A DNA stretch of 13,015 nt from JBKPDV01 sp046728075. Its GTDB lineage: Bacteria > Acidobacteriota > Thermoanaerobaculia > UBA5066 > Gp7-AA6. The stretch is from contig JBKPDV010000287.1 of NCBI GenBank assembly GCA_046728075.1, forward strand, positions 1 through 13,015, given 5' to 3'. This document shows, piece by piece, positions 1 to 6,893 of this stretch; the first letter of the stretch is position 1; the number at the start of each line of letters is the position of its first letter. The notes under the pieces were generated by a model, which worked only from the letters and a program-made list of their open reading frames with translations, had not been told where the DNA came from and searched no databases. Made by a program: the position numbers and the translations under genes.

Positions 1-655
1 CCGACCAGGCGGCGATGTATCCGCCGGCGGCGACCATTTGATTCACGCACCCGAACTTCTTTCCAAAGTCGCCGGTAAACGCGAAGGTCTTGAGCGATCG
101 GATCACGTCCTCCGCCGTGGGCCGCGTGGCCGCGAAATACGTCTCCAGATCGTGCCGCTGGCTGCCCGTGCAGTCGCCGACCATATCCCGCAACGTGATT
201 CTCGGCGTCAGATCGGGGTCGCTCGAGACGAAGCCCGGATAGATCTTCACGGCGGGCGTGTCCCAAGCAATCCGGCCCTCATCCACCAGCGTCGCCATCA
301 TCAGGGTCGTCATGCTCTGGCCCGTGGAGCCGATCATCATCAGAGTCTGAGGAGTCACCGGGTCCGGCTTTCCCAGCTCGCGCACTCCGAAGCCCTTCGC
401 GTAAACGACCTTGCCGCCCTGGACGATCGCGACGGCGGCCCCCGGAGCTCGCGCCCGATCCAGGAAGCTCGCGATGTAACTGCCGAGCTCGGCGGCCATG
501 CGATCGTCGAACGGCCGCGGCCTCGCGCCCGCCAGGTCCGGAGGCGCCGGAGTCGGCGCGTCCGCGCTCGCGGCGGACTGGGCCGGAAGAGGATCTTCGA
601 GTCCCGACAGAAAGAGAAGCGCGGCGAGACTCGCAGACGCAAAGTGGAATCTCAT
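1..655 (-). CDS. Serine hydrolase, beta-lactamase/penicillin-binding fold, partial (C-terminus outside window), catalytic residues altered
   Basis: The first 218 residues are visible; the gene runs off the left edge. An N-terminal hydrophobic stretch ending near AQS (residues 7-27) looks like a Sec signal, so the protein is probably exported. The body has the order typical of the class C beta-lactamase/esterase family: GAAVAIVQGGKVVYAKGFG (72-90), the active-site helix region, a VDEGRIAWDTPAVKIYPGF segment (124-142), TLRDMVG (154-160), and a segment where YxN is expected. The SxxK motif reads S110-T-G-Q113, and the YxN position reads C203-V-N205. The nucleophile and Asn remain, but the general-base Lys and the Tyr are replaced. 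Two ATGs overlap the start; the one at 655 was chosen because GGAGG lies 5 nt upstream, against 2 nt for the ATG at 658. It is divergent from the 782 gene. Confidence 0.85.
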   Translation of the reverse strand, partial: MRFHFASASLAALLFLSGLEDPLPAQSAASADAPTPAPPDLAGARPRPFDDRMAAELGSYIASFLDRARAPGAAVAIVQGGKVVYAKGFGVRELGKPDPVTPQTLMMIGSTGQSMTTLMMATLVDEGRIAWDTPAVKIYPGFVSSDPDLTPRITLRDMVGDCTGSQRHDLETYFAATRPTAEDVIRSLKTFAFTGDFGKKFGCVNQMVAAGGYIAAWS

Positions 656-781
656 CATCGCCTCCTTTCCTCTCCTCGCATCGATCGGTCCGGGGTCCCC
701 TCGCTCGGGGTCAGTGCACGTATTTTGCTCTTGGAATGCCTTGAGGAGGATAGCGGGTTAGGAGCAAAGGAGGATGGGAAC

Positions 782-1111
782 ATGAAGAAGCTCTTGCCTC
801 TTGCCGCTCTGTGCTTTGCGGCGGCCTCGGCCGCTCAAGCCGGCGAGGTTTTTGGAACGATCAGCGAGAACGGGAAGCCCCTGGCTGCCGGCGCGACCCT
901 GAAGCTCGAGTGCGGCGAAGCCTCCGGGCAAGGCGCGACCGATCAATTCGGCTCGTACAGCATCCGCACGGCCTCGAGCGGAGACTGCCGCCTGATCTTG
1001 ACCTACAAGGGCGCGAGCCCATCCGTCAAGGTGACCCTTTTCGAGAAGCCGACGCGGTACGACCTCGTCGTCAAGGAAGAGGGGGGCAAGGTGACGCTCT
1101 CGAGGAAGTGA
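782..1111 (+). CDS. Small exported protein with carboxypeptidase-regulatory-like beta-sandwich domain
   Basis: The 109-residue product starts with a clear Sec signal peptide (KK, then a hydrophobic core, with a likely cut after AQA at residue 20). The mature part begins GEVFGTISENGKPLAAGATL and continues with TDQFGSYSIRT (53-63) and YDLVVKEEGGKVTLSRK at the C-terminus. This resembles CarboxypepD_reg/transthyretin-like domains that carry a Gly-x-Tyr turn. Two cysteines (C44, C69) could form a disulfide in the mature protein. Start choice: AAGGAGG lies about 8 nt upstream of the ATG, whereas the long upstream reading frame is antisense to the serine hydrolase. Its TGA overlaps the ATG of the next gene (TGATG), which indicates translational coupling. 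The specific role is unknown; a structural or binding role in the periplasm or envelope is inferred. Confidence 0.8.
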   Translation: MKKLLPLAALCFAAASAAQAGEVFGTISENGKPLAAGATLKLECGEASGQGATDQFGSYSIRTASSGDCRLILTYKGASPSVKVTLFEKPTRYDLVVKEEGGKVTLSRK

Positions 1112-2118
1112 TGGCGGAGACGCGGCGGCATCATCCGGGCGAAGACGCTTCCGAGGAGGAACCGCCCGGGAAAACTCCCGAGCGGGACTCCTGGGACAAG
1201 CTCGGCATCATTCTGCAGCCGGTGGGCGGTCTGCTGACGGCGATCGCCGTGGCGATTCTGGGCTTCTGGACCTCTTCTTATCTTCGCGAGCGGGAACAGC
1301 ACGAAGCGGCGCTGCGCGAGCGGCTGCAGATGAGCGAGACCAACTCCCGCCTCTACTCCGAGCTGACGAGCAAACGCGAGGAGTCGGAGAGCGCGCTGCG
1401 AAAGGACATGTTCGCTTCCATCATCAACTCCTTCCTGCGCGAGGGCCCCGCCACGCCCGAGCAGAAGATGTTGAACCTGGAGCTGCTCGTGTACAACTTT
1501 CACGAGTCGCTGAACTTGAAGCCTCTTTTCCTTCACATCGAGCGGGAGATCAAGGGCAGCCCGCGAAGGACCGAATACGTCACCCGCCTCGAGCAGGTCG
1601 CCGGCGAGGTGGCAAAGAAGCAGATGCTGGTCATCGAGGAGGGGGCACAGACCTTCGACGCGACGCTGAATACGAAACAGCTTTCGTTCCTCGCCCCGGA
1701 CGGCGAGGCGGAGGCGCCTTTCGTGGCCAAGGATCTCGAAGTGGAAGGGATCCGGCGCAACGTCCGAGTCGAGGCGTTGCGGGCCGATCCGGAGACTCAG
1801 CAGATTCAGGTGCGCGTGACCATCCGGACGCTCGAGAAAGGATCGGCCGACACGACCTCCACGGAGTTCTGGGTCGGGCGCTTCGACTTCCCGATGATCG
1901 ACAACACGCGGCTCCCGCACGACCAGCGGCTGGCCGTGGTCCTGAACAACTTCGACGTCCGGCGCGGGGTCGCGGACATCACCGTCGCCTGTTTTCCCGG
2001 CAAGTACGCGGGCCTGCGCGAGAAGCCGTACTACGACGAGGTGCTGGCGAAACTGCTCGCCGTCAATCGAGGCGCCGGCGACGCCGGAACCGCCGCGGCA
2101 AAACCATCGGCGAAGTAG
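1111..2118 (+). CDS. Single-span membrane protein with coiled coil, function unknown
   Basis: 335 residues. A charged N-terminal tail (about 1-30, rich in Glu, Pro and Arg) precedes one hydrophobic span (about 33-53, from GIILQPVGG to AILGFW). A strongly charged helix then follows (about 57-100, repeated Glu/Arg/Lys), predicted to be a coiled coil. The remaining 230 residues look globular and mixed alpha/beta, without a motif I recognise. The C-terminus is Ala/Gly-rich. There is no cleavable signal, so it is probably anchored with the N-terminus inside. The ATG overlaps the TGA of the preceding gene, so the two are made together; the small exported protein may be its partner. It ends in a convergent arrangement with the 2199 gene. 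I cannot assign a family. Confidence 0.75.
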   Translation: MAETRRHHPGEDASEEEPPGKTPERDSWDKLGIILQPVGGLLTAIAVAILGFWTSSYLREREQHEAALRERLQMSETNSRLYSELTSKREESESALRKDMFASIINSFLREGPATPEQKMLNLELLVYNFHESLNLKPLFLHIEREIKGSPRRTEYVTRLEQVAGEVAKKQMLVIEEGAQTFDATLNTKQLSFLAPDGEAEAPFVAKDLEVEGIRRNVRVEALRADPETQQIQVRVTIRTLEKGSADTTSTEFWVGRFDFPMIDNTRLPHDQRLAVVLNNFDVRRGVADITVACFPGKYAGLREKPYYDEVLAKLLAVNRGAGDAGTAAAKPSAK

Positions 2119-2198
2119 CGTCGCGTCACCGCCCGGCACGGCTCGATCTCGAAGGTGACTCTTCTCTCCGCCGAGTCAACCAACGATTCGCGGCCGGA

Positions 2199-2696
2199 TC
2201 ACATCGAGCGCCGAGACAGCCGCAGGAGCATCATCAGGACGTAAAAGCCGACGTTGAAGACGCAAAAGACAGTGACACCCGTTGCGCGTCGTGCGAAGCT
2301 GGACTCGCCCGACAAAAGCAGAGTTAGCGCGCCCGCCGTTCCCAGGGACGGAAGAGATTCCAGCAGGGCGAGGTAGATGGGCACGCCCGATCTCAGGTAC
2401 AGGATCGGCAGCACGATCGCCCCGAGAACAGCAAGGCCCAGCGCCAGGGCTTCGGCGTGCGGGCGCAGCGTGTAGAGATAGTAAGAGAGGAAGAGGCTCA
2501 GGACGATCTGCGCGATCGGTATCCTTTGGGTTCGAAAGACGATCGCGACGAGGATCGCGAGGACAGCGTTGGCGAGCATCAGCAGAGCCGCCACACGAAG
2601 CGCGGCGATCTGGTCCGGCGACTTTCCGATCGCGGCCGGGGCGCTCTTCTGCTCAACTCTCGGCGCAGCTCGCTCGAGCATGTTCAGGCACGGCAC
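2199..2696 (-). CDS. Small polytopic membrane protein, function unknown
   Basis: 165 residues with about five predicted transmembrane helices (roughly 31-54, 60-77, 81-101, 105-128 and 137-158) and a short polar N-terminus. The last residues are basic (RLSRRSM). No family-specific motif is visible. The start is uncertain. The GTG at 2696 is used here, but the nearest strong Shine-Dalgarno (AGGAGG, about 2712-2717) lies 13 nt upstream, which is long. The internal ATG at residue 6 is farther still. It lies 110 bp downstream of the PurD-like gene on the same strand and may be co-transcribed, but nothing links the functions. Confidence 0.7.
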   Translation of the reverse strand: MPCLNMLERAAPRVEQKSAPAAIGKSPDQIAALRVAALLMLANAVLAILVAIVFRTQRIPIAQIVLSLFLSYYLYTLRPHAEALALGLAVLGAIVLPILYLRSGVPIYLALLESLPSLGTAGALTLLLSGESSFARRATGVTVFCVFNVGFYVLMMLLRLSRRSM

Positions 2697-2806
2697 AACA
2701 GCCGGGCTTCCTCCTCTTTCCGATTCCTGTCCCTATAGAGTCGCTCGAAACCGGTCAGATTGGGAGCAAAATCGGGAAAAGTGGGCGAGAAGGCCAGAAA
2801 AAGTCT

Positions 2807-4090
2807 CTAGCTCTCCCTCAGATACCCCCAGTTGTGGAGGCGATCCGAGTCTTCTTCCCAGCGGTCTCCGATGTCGTCGCGGTAATACATGTTGGCAATC
2901 ATGATGTTGCGGACGCGGGAGTAGGCCTGCGCCTGGGCCTGTTTCATCGTCAAGCCGAGGCCGACGACCGTCAGGTTGACGCCCGAGGTCCCCGCGACGA
3001 GCCACTGGCCATCCACGATCTTGACGTCCTCGATGTGGACCTCCTGCGGGATGCCGCGCTTGAAGACGATCGCCGAGTTCTTCGAGAACGAGTCGAAGGT
3101 CGCGTCGTCGTCGAACGGGAACGGAGGCACGACAATGCGCACGCCGATCTGGAAGCCGCTCTTGACCTTGAAACGGTTCGCCGAGCCCGCGGCCAGGTCG
3201 TGGAGGAACTGGCCGATCGGCGTCGTCATTCCCTCCTGCTGGATGAAGATCGTCGGATAGCCGAAGCGCGACGTGAACTCGAGCGGGTAGATCCCGAGGC
3301 CGTTGACGATGCAGTTCAAGTCGATGTAGCCGACATATCCCTCCTGGGCCAGGCGCGGCTCCATTTTCTTCAGCGTTCGGTTGAAGAGAGCGTTCGGGTC
3401 GCTCCAGAACATGGACGTTCCCATCTCTCCCGTGGGCGGCCCGAGATTACCGGGGAAGAGCTTCTTGTGCTCGAAGTTCACGTTGATGGGTGTCGCAAAC
3501 TCCTTGCCGTTGAAGAACGCCCCGACCGCGACCTCCACCCCCGTGACGCGCTTCTGGAGCTGGAAGACCTTGATCTCTTCTGAAAAAGCCTTCTTGTACG
3601 CCTCGAGCATCCGCACGACGTCGTCTCCGTCCTCCTCTTCGCCCACGAAGAGGCGCCGCTTGACGTTGGCCGCCTCGCCGCTCGGCTTGATCACGTAACG
3701 GTCCGGATTGCCCTTGACGTATGCGATCGCCTCGTCGAAGGACTCGAAGTCGCGGTACGGGATGATGGGGATGCCGACCTTCTTGAGCTCCTCCTGGCCG
3801 AACGAGCGGTCGTCCTCGAGGCGGTCCGTGTAGGGGGTTCCGCCGACGACCTTCTTCCCTTTCGCGCGGAGGGCCGCCGCCTTCGCCCCATGGCCGAGGG
3901 TGTCGTCGAAGATGACGACGTCGGCCCAGTCCACATCCCCTTCCCAGTTCGCGGACTTCGGCACGAAGCCGTCTGCGATGTCGTGCTCCTTCTCGTCGTC
4001 GATGGAGTACTTGACCTCGTGGCCTTCCTTCACCGCCTGCCATGCGATGTCGCCGACCAACCCCGAGATCGAGACGAAGAGGAGCTTCAT
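2807..4090 (-). CDS. PurD-like ATP-grasp ligase (phosphoribosylamine--glycine ligase family)
   Basis: 427 residues, the usual length of PurD, which joins glycine to 5-phosphoribosylamine using ATP in purine synthesis. Residues 1-100 look like the Rossmann-type N domain. The ATP-grasp core is visible: RYVIKPSGEA (131-140, nucleotide-binding Lys135), LQKRVTGVEVAVGAFFNG (178-195), NFEHKKLFPGNLGPPTGEMG (205-224, matching the PurD DHKR...GPNTGGMG loop) and YPLEFTSRFGYP (268-279, with the metal-binding Glu). The C-terminus SGVNLTVVGLGLTMKQAQAQAY followed by YYRDDIG matches the PurD C-terminal domain. The usual GGREHA phosphate loop near the N-terminus is replaced by SISGLVGDIAW, and no pur gene is adjacent. 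It may therefore be a divergent PurD or a PurD-related ligase for another substrate. No strong Shine-Dalgarno is seen. It is divergent from the genes after 4111. Confidence 0.8.
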   Translation of the reverse strand: MKLLFVSISGLVGDIAWQAVKEGHEVKYSIDDEKEHDIADGFVPKSANWEGDVDWADVVIFDDTLGHGAKAAALRAKGKKVVGGTPYTDRLEDDRSFGQEELKKVGIPIIPYRDFESFDEAIAYVKGNPDRYVIKPSGEAANVKRRLFVGEEEDGDDVVRMLEAYKKAFSEEIKVFQLQKRVTGVEVAVGAFFNGKEFATPINVNFEHKKLFPGNLGPPTGEMGTSMFWSDPNALFNRTLKKMEPRLAQEGYVGYIDLNCIVNGLGIYPLEFTSRFGYPTIFIQQEGMTTPIGQFLHDLAAGSANRFKVKSGFQIGVRIVVPPFPFDDDATFDSFSKNSAIVFKRGIPQEVHIEDVKIVDGQWLVAGTSGVNLTVVGLGLTMKQAQAQAYSRVRNIMIANMYYRDDIGDRWEEDSDRLHNWGYLRES

Positions 4091-4110
4091 GCGGGCGGGA
4101 TTCTAGCCGG

Positions 4111-4134
4111 GATATCGCGGTATCGTGATATCGC
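4111..4134. repeat. Three tandem 8-bp units (GATATCGC-like), possible operator
   Basis: Three consecutive octamers read GATATCGC (4111-4118), GGTATCGT (4119-4126) and GATATCGC (4127-4134). The outer two are identical and each contains the palindrome GATATC. The array lies 20 bp upstream of the PurD-like start (4090, minus strand) and abuts the ATG at 4135 on the plus strand, in the middle of a divergent spacer. It could bind a regulator for one or both directions, or be a short dispersed repeat. The sequence is directly visible; the regulatory role is inferred. Confidence 0.6.
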
Positions 4135-4377
4135 ATGCCGAAGTCCACCGCGCCCACTGTGTTTGGACAGGATCCCGCCGACGGGCTCGTGGGGAAATTC
4201 ACGTCCCCGGTGAACGACGAGTCCGTCGAGCACGACCAATATTTGTACGGCTGGCCGAAGGAGGCCGACCGTGAAGGGCCCGCTGGACACGGGCGCACCT
4301 GTCGCGCTGCACATCCGCGAAGAGGACGCGGCCGGCGAGTTCGCCCGCCAAACGAGAACGTCAGGCTCACGTCATGA
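4135..4377 (+). pseudogene. Possible small gene with a frameshift, upstream of the tRNA-binding protein
   Basis: An 80-codon frame opens at the ATG at 4135, and its TGA overlaps the next gene's ATG (ATGA). The first 46 codons have strongly GC-biased third positions and read as a plausible protein (ending YLYGWPKEADR). After about 4270 the bias drops and the product becomes Arg-rich. From 4271 the bias moves to the +2 frame (GPLDTGAPVALHIREEDAAG), which also has a GTG preceded by AAGGAGG (4258-4264) at 6 nt. Either a one-base frameshift has broken a single roughly 80-residue protein, or two tiny ORFs overlap. I do not recognise the sequence. The minus strand shows no better candidate. Confidence 0.3.
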
Positions 4378-4727
4378 CACCCGCGCCGGTCAAGCCTGCC
4401 GTCCCGATGGATGTCCTCGAGAAGCTCGATTTTCGGGTCGGAACGATACGGTCCGTTGGAGAGGTACCCGACTCCCGCAAGCTCGTGCGGCTCGAAGTCG
4501 ACTTCGGAGACCACACTCGCACGATCCTCTCCGGAATGAAGGGAGAGCGTGAAAATCTGCAGGAGCTCGTCGGCCGTCAGACGCTTTTCGTCGTCAACCT
4601 CGAGCCCCGCAGGATGGCCGGTCTGACGTCCGAGGGGATGCTGCTCGATCTCGGCTACGCCGACGGCATCCCGCCTGCTCTCGCGATCCCCGAGCGTCCG
4701 GTCCCCGACGGCACGCGTGCGGGCTGA
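4374..4727 (+). CDS. Stand-alone tRNA-binding domain protein (MetG C-terminal/CsaA-like OB fold)
   Basis: 117 residues consisting almost entirely of one OB-fold tRNA-binding domain. LEKLDFRVGTIRSVGEVPDSRKLVRLEVDFG (about 15-45) and LVGRQTLFVVNLEPRRMAGLTSEGMLLDLG (about 65-94) match the conserved parts of the domain at the C-terminus of bacterial methionyl-tRNA synthetase and in CsaA. The end, RPVPDGTRAG, resembles the PGS/PDG loop of the MetG version. Such single-domain proteins bind tRNA or act as CsaA-type chaperones; the sequence does not decide between these. The first 12 residues are Pro/Ala-rich, and an alternative ATG lies at residue 12. Its ATG overlaps the stop of the doubtful upstream ORF. 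It converges on the DUF1080-like gene with a 30-bp AT-rich spacer. Confidence 0.88.
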   Translation: MTPAPVKPAVPMDVLEKLDFRVGTIRSVGEVPDSRKLVRLEVDFGDHTRTILSGMKGERENLQELVGRQTLFVVNLEPRRMAGLTSEGMLLDLGYADGIPPALAIPERPVPDGTRAG

Positions 4728-4757
4728 TCTCTCGCGCCGGATACAATATATAACTTG

Positions 4758-5483
4758 TTACGGCTCGCGGCGGGGCGGATCGGCCACGTGGATCCGGAGG
4801 GAAGAGAAGAACGCCTCCGTCCCGACCCCGATCCAGAGCCCGACCTGCCCTCTCGAAACTCCGTGCTTGAGGTCGTTCACGATCAGGACCGGCTGCGCGG
4901 AGCCGTTGACGAACAACCGCGCCCGGGCGCCGCTCACTTCGATTCTCATGTGAGTCCAGACTCCCGGCTCGAGATCCACGTACGACTCGTAAACGCCGGG
5001 CGCCTCCTTGCGCAGGCGGTCGAAGTCGAATCCGGGCTCCGAGATGTACTGCGTCGAATGGTTGCGGCGAAGCTGATCGTCGGCGCGGCCATTGGTGGGA
5101 CGCAGATAGATGCACTCGTAGGAAGACGCGTCCGGACTCGAGCGAAACAGAACGCCCACGAATCCCCGGGCCCCTCCGAAGCTTCCGGGTCTGAAACGTC
5201 CCACGAGATCCACATCGATGGTGCCGTCCTGAAAACTGGGTTTTGGCAGGAGCGCGAGCGTGTCCCCTTCTTTGTTCCCGGGCTCCTCGATCAACCGGAC
5301 AGCGCGCTTGCCGGAATATTCGGCCGCTCGAGCCTCAACAAGCTTGACGATCAGCTCGTCCGGCGAGGAAAGGGGAAAGCGGTAATCGGAGGCGGCAGCC
5401 GAACGGGGAGCCGCGGTCCCGCCTCCCGCGCACGAAATCGCAACGGCTCCGGCGGATGCGAGAAGAAGTCTTCTCAGACGCAC
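4758..5483 (-). CDS. Putative lipoprotein with LamG/DUF1080-like (concanavalin A-type) domain
   Basis: 241 residues from a GTG start. Residues 1-17 form a basic plus hydrophobic signal ending in AIS before C18, a relaxed lipobox, so an outer-membrane or periplasmic lipoprotein is likely. The mature region shows a beta-jellyroll pattern: DGTIDVDLVGRF (about 85-96), FVGVLFRSS, YECIYLRPTNGRADDQLRRN (about 123-142), YESYVDLEPGVWTHMRIEV, ARLFVNG and GQVGLWIGVGTEAFFSSLRI. This pattern is typical of the DUF1080/3-keto-disaccharide hydrolase and LamG-like group that binds or cleaves carbohydrate. I do not see an obvious catalytic signature. The start codon lies inside the end of the upstream HExxE gene (10-bp overlap), so the two are probably coupled. 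Confidence 0.75.
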   Translation of the reverse strand: MRLRRLLLASAGAVAISCAGGGTAAPRSAAASDYRFPLSSPDELIVKLVEARAAEYSGKRAVRLIEEPGNKEGDTLALLPKPSFQDGTIDVDLVGRFRPGSFGGARGFVGVLFRSSPDASSYECIYLRPTNGRADDQLRRNHSTQYISEPGFDFDRLRKEAPGVYESYVDLEPGVWTHMRIEVSGARARLFVNGSAQPVLIVNDLKHGVSRGQVGLWIGVGTEAFFSSLRIHVADPPRREP

Positions 5484-6268
5484 TTGCTGGCGGCGTTGGA
5501 CCACTCGAGCTGAATCGTGTAGGCGCCGAGCTTCTTCGTCTTCCAGGCGCAGACGTCTCCGATCTCGCCGTGCGCGTCGTCGTACCAGCCCTGGCCAGGA
5601 ATCGGATCGGTGATGGCCTCGCAGAGCTCGTGAGAGCAGGTCGTAATCAGGGCTTCGAAGGGCGAAAGCCCTCCGCGGCATCCGTTGCAGCCCGGATACG
5701 GCTCGACGGCGTAGAACAACGTGTTGCCGATAGCATCGTGATAGCCGCAGAACGCCTGACAGGACTTGCTCCCGCCGGAGACGACGGTCACGCCGGGCGG
5801 CAGGAACACGAAGTAGAGCGAGTTGGGGCCGGGCTGCGGAACCCCGGCGTGGGACGCGATCTGGTGCTGCAGGAAGACGCGGATCGCGCCATCGGTGACC
5901 GACCCCGGCGGCGCCGGTGCCGCGATCGTGACGGTGCCCGTCCTGCGTCCATGGCCGATCGACTTTCCGGGAATGCTGTACTCCTTCATCTGGTCGAGCA
6001 GGGCGCTCCTCAGGATGAAGTCGAAAAAGCCGTTGATCTGCGCTACGAGCGGGGCCTGCTTGCTCTGCCAGGCGGCGCCCCAGAAGATCGTGACGACCTC
6101 GACGGCCGTCAAGAGCGGTCCGCGGCGGTACGTCATCTTTGCCGCCGGGAGGGCGACAGCGGCCCCGTCGATCGTGGGCTGCACGACCTCGTCGGGCAGA
6201 TAAAGCGGCACGATCCGGATCGGATCGTTGCGTCCGGGGACGACGTCGTAGGTCGAGCGGTCTGTCAT
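5474..6268 (-). CDS. Cysteine-rich HExxE protein, putative metal-binding, function unknown
   Basis: 264 residues, preceded by GGAGG 4 nt before the ATG. Near the C-terminus is SHELCEAITDP (212-222), giving H213-E214-x2-E217, followed by WYDDAHGEIGDVC (228-240). HExxE...TDP...GEIGD is a pattern I associate with uncharacterised zinc-protease-like secreted proteins. The flanking layout of Cys pairs vaguely resembles plant EXORDIUM/PHI-1-type proteins. There are eight cysteines (170, 174, 194, 197, 211, 216, 240 and 263), but no signal peptide or membrane segment. The N-terminal half has a hydrophobic GPNSLYFVFLPPG strand. It could be a metalloprotease or a non-catalytic metal or disulfide protein. 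It overlaps the DUF1080-like lipoprotein gene by 10 bp and starts 46 bp after the YCII gene ends. Confidence 0.7.
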   Translation of the reverse strand: MTDRSTYDVVPGRNDPIRIVPLYLPDEVVQPTIDGAAVALPAAKMTYRRGPLLTAVEVVTIFWGAAWQSKQAPLVAQINGFFDFILRSALLDQMKEYSIPGKSIGHGRRTGTVTIAAPAPPGSVTDGAIRVFLQHQIASHAGVPQPGPNSLYFVFLPPGVTVVSGGSKSCQAFCGYHDAIGNTLFYAVEPYPGCNGCRGGLSPFEALITTCSHELCEAITDPIPGQGWYDDAHGEIGDVCAWKTKKLGAYTIQLEWSNAASKCV

Positions 6269-6314
6269 GGTTCCTCCGTGAAGACTGACCCCCCCGAAAT
6301 ACCACAACGGAGAG

Positions 6315-6878
6315 TCAGACGGGCGCGACCTTTCGCAGGACGATTCGGCCGCCGTGCCGAAGGTGCGGACAGTCTCGCGCAATCTCGAGCGCCTCGGCGT
6401 CGTCACGGGCCGCGATGAGGAAGAATCCGCGCACCGAATCTCCCCCACCCGCGCCGTCCGCGCCGCCCAGACGCCACGTTTCCGTCGAGAGTTTCTCGCC
6501 CGCGAGCATGTGACCGGCCGCGGCCACGCGGCGCGACCAGAGTTTGTATTCCCGGACGCGCTGCGCTTCCTCTCCGGGGGGTGGCTCCCCGTTTCCTTCG
6601 AGAAAGAGCACATAGCGAGACCGGGCGTCGAGCGGAAGCTTCAGGCTCGTCGGGCGGCCGCCGATCACAAAGCCGGCCGCGAAAAGCGCTGCCGCGCCGG
6701 CCAGCAGCGCAATCGGGCGCCGCCAGCGCGAAGGCCCGCGGCGCATTCTCAGGAGGCCACGCGCCTCGAGCTCTTTGACGACGGCGCGTTCGAGCGGGCC
6801 GGGGGCGGGCACTTCGCGGCGGAGCGCGCCCAGGGCGTCCCTCTCGCTCGGCGTCCACCCGTTGTCGGTGTCGTTCAT
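6315..6878 (-). CDS. Membrane-anchored YCII-domain protein, probable partner of the adjacent ECF sigma factor
   Basis: 187 residues. Residues 1-50 are charged and helical (ALRREVPAPGPLERAVVKELEARGLL), like the cytoplasmic sigma-binding part of anti-sigma factors, but lack the HxxxCxxC zinc motif. One transmembrane span lies at about 55-74. Residues 87-184 form a YCII/DGPF-type domain: RYVLFLEG, AAAGHMLAGEKL, VRGFFLIAARDDAEALEIARDCPHLRHGGRIVLRKV. The last block is the family hallmark. YCII/DGPF proteins are known neighbours of ECF sigma factors, but are normally soluble. Here the position of the span would put the domain in the periplasm if the N-terminus is inside. AAGGAG lies 6 nt before the ATG, and the start is 15 bp after the sigma factor stop, so co-expression is expected. 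Confidence 0.8.
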   Translation of the reverse strand: MNDTDNGWTPSERDALGALRREVPAPGPLERAVVKELEARGLLRMRRGPSRWRRPIALLAGAAALFAAGFVIGGRPTSLKLPLDARSRYVLFLEGNGEPPPGEEAQRVREYKLWSRRVAAAGHMLAGEKLSTETWRLGGADGAGGGDSVRGFFLIAARDDAEALEIARDCPHLRHGGRIVLRKVAPV

Positions 6879-6893
6879 ATCAATCTCCTTCTC

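Noticed and set aside
725..765. Possible sigma-70-like promoter (TTGCTC and GGATAG at 17 bp) before the 782 gene
   Set aside because: The -10 element matches poorly and the host consensus is unknown.
38..781. Long plus-strand frame covering the start of the window
   Set aside because: It is antisense to the serine hydrolase; only its last 109 codons, after a strong ribosome binding site at 782, are a real gene.
4594..5115. Long minus-strand frame over the end of the tRNA-binding gene
   Set aside because: It overlaps two well-supported genes in other frames and has Arg/Pro-rich out-of-frame composition.
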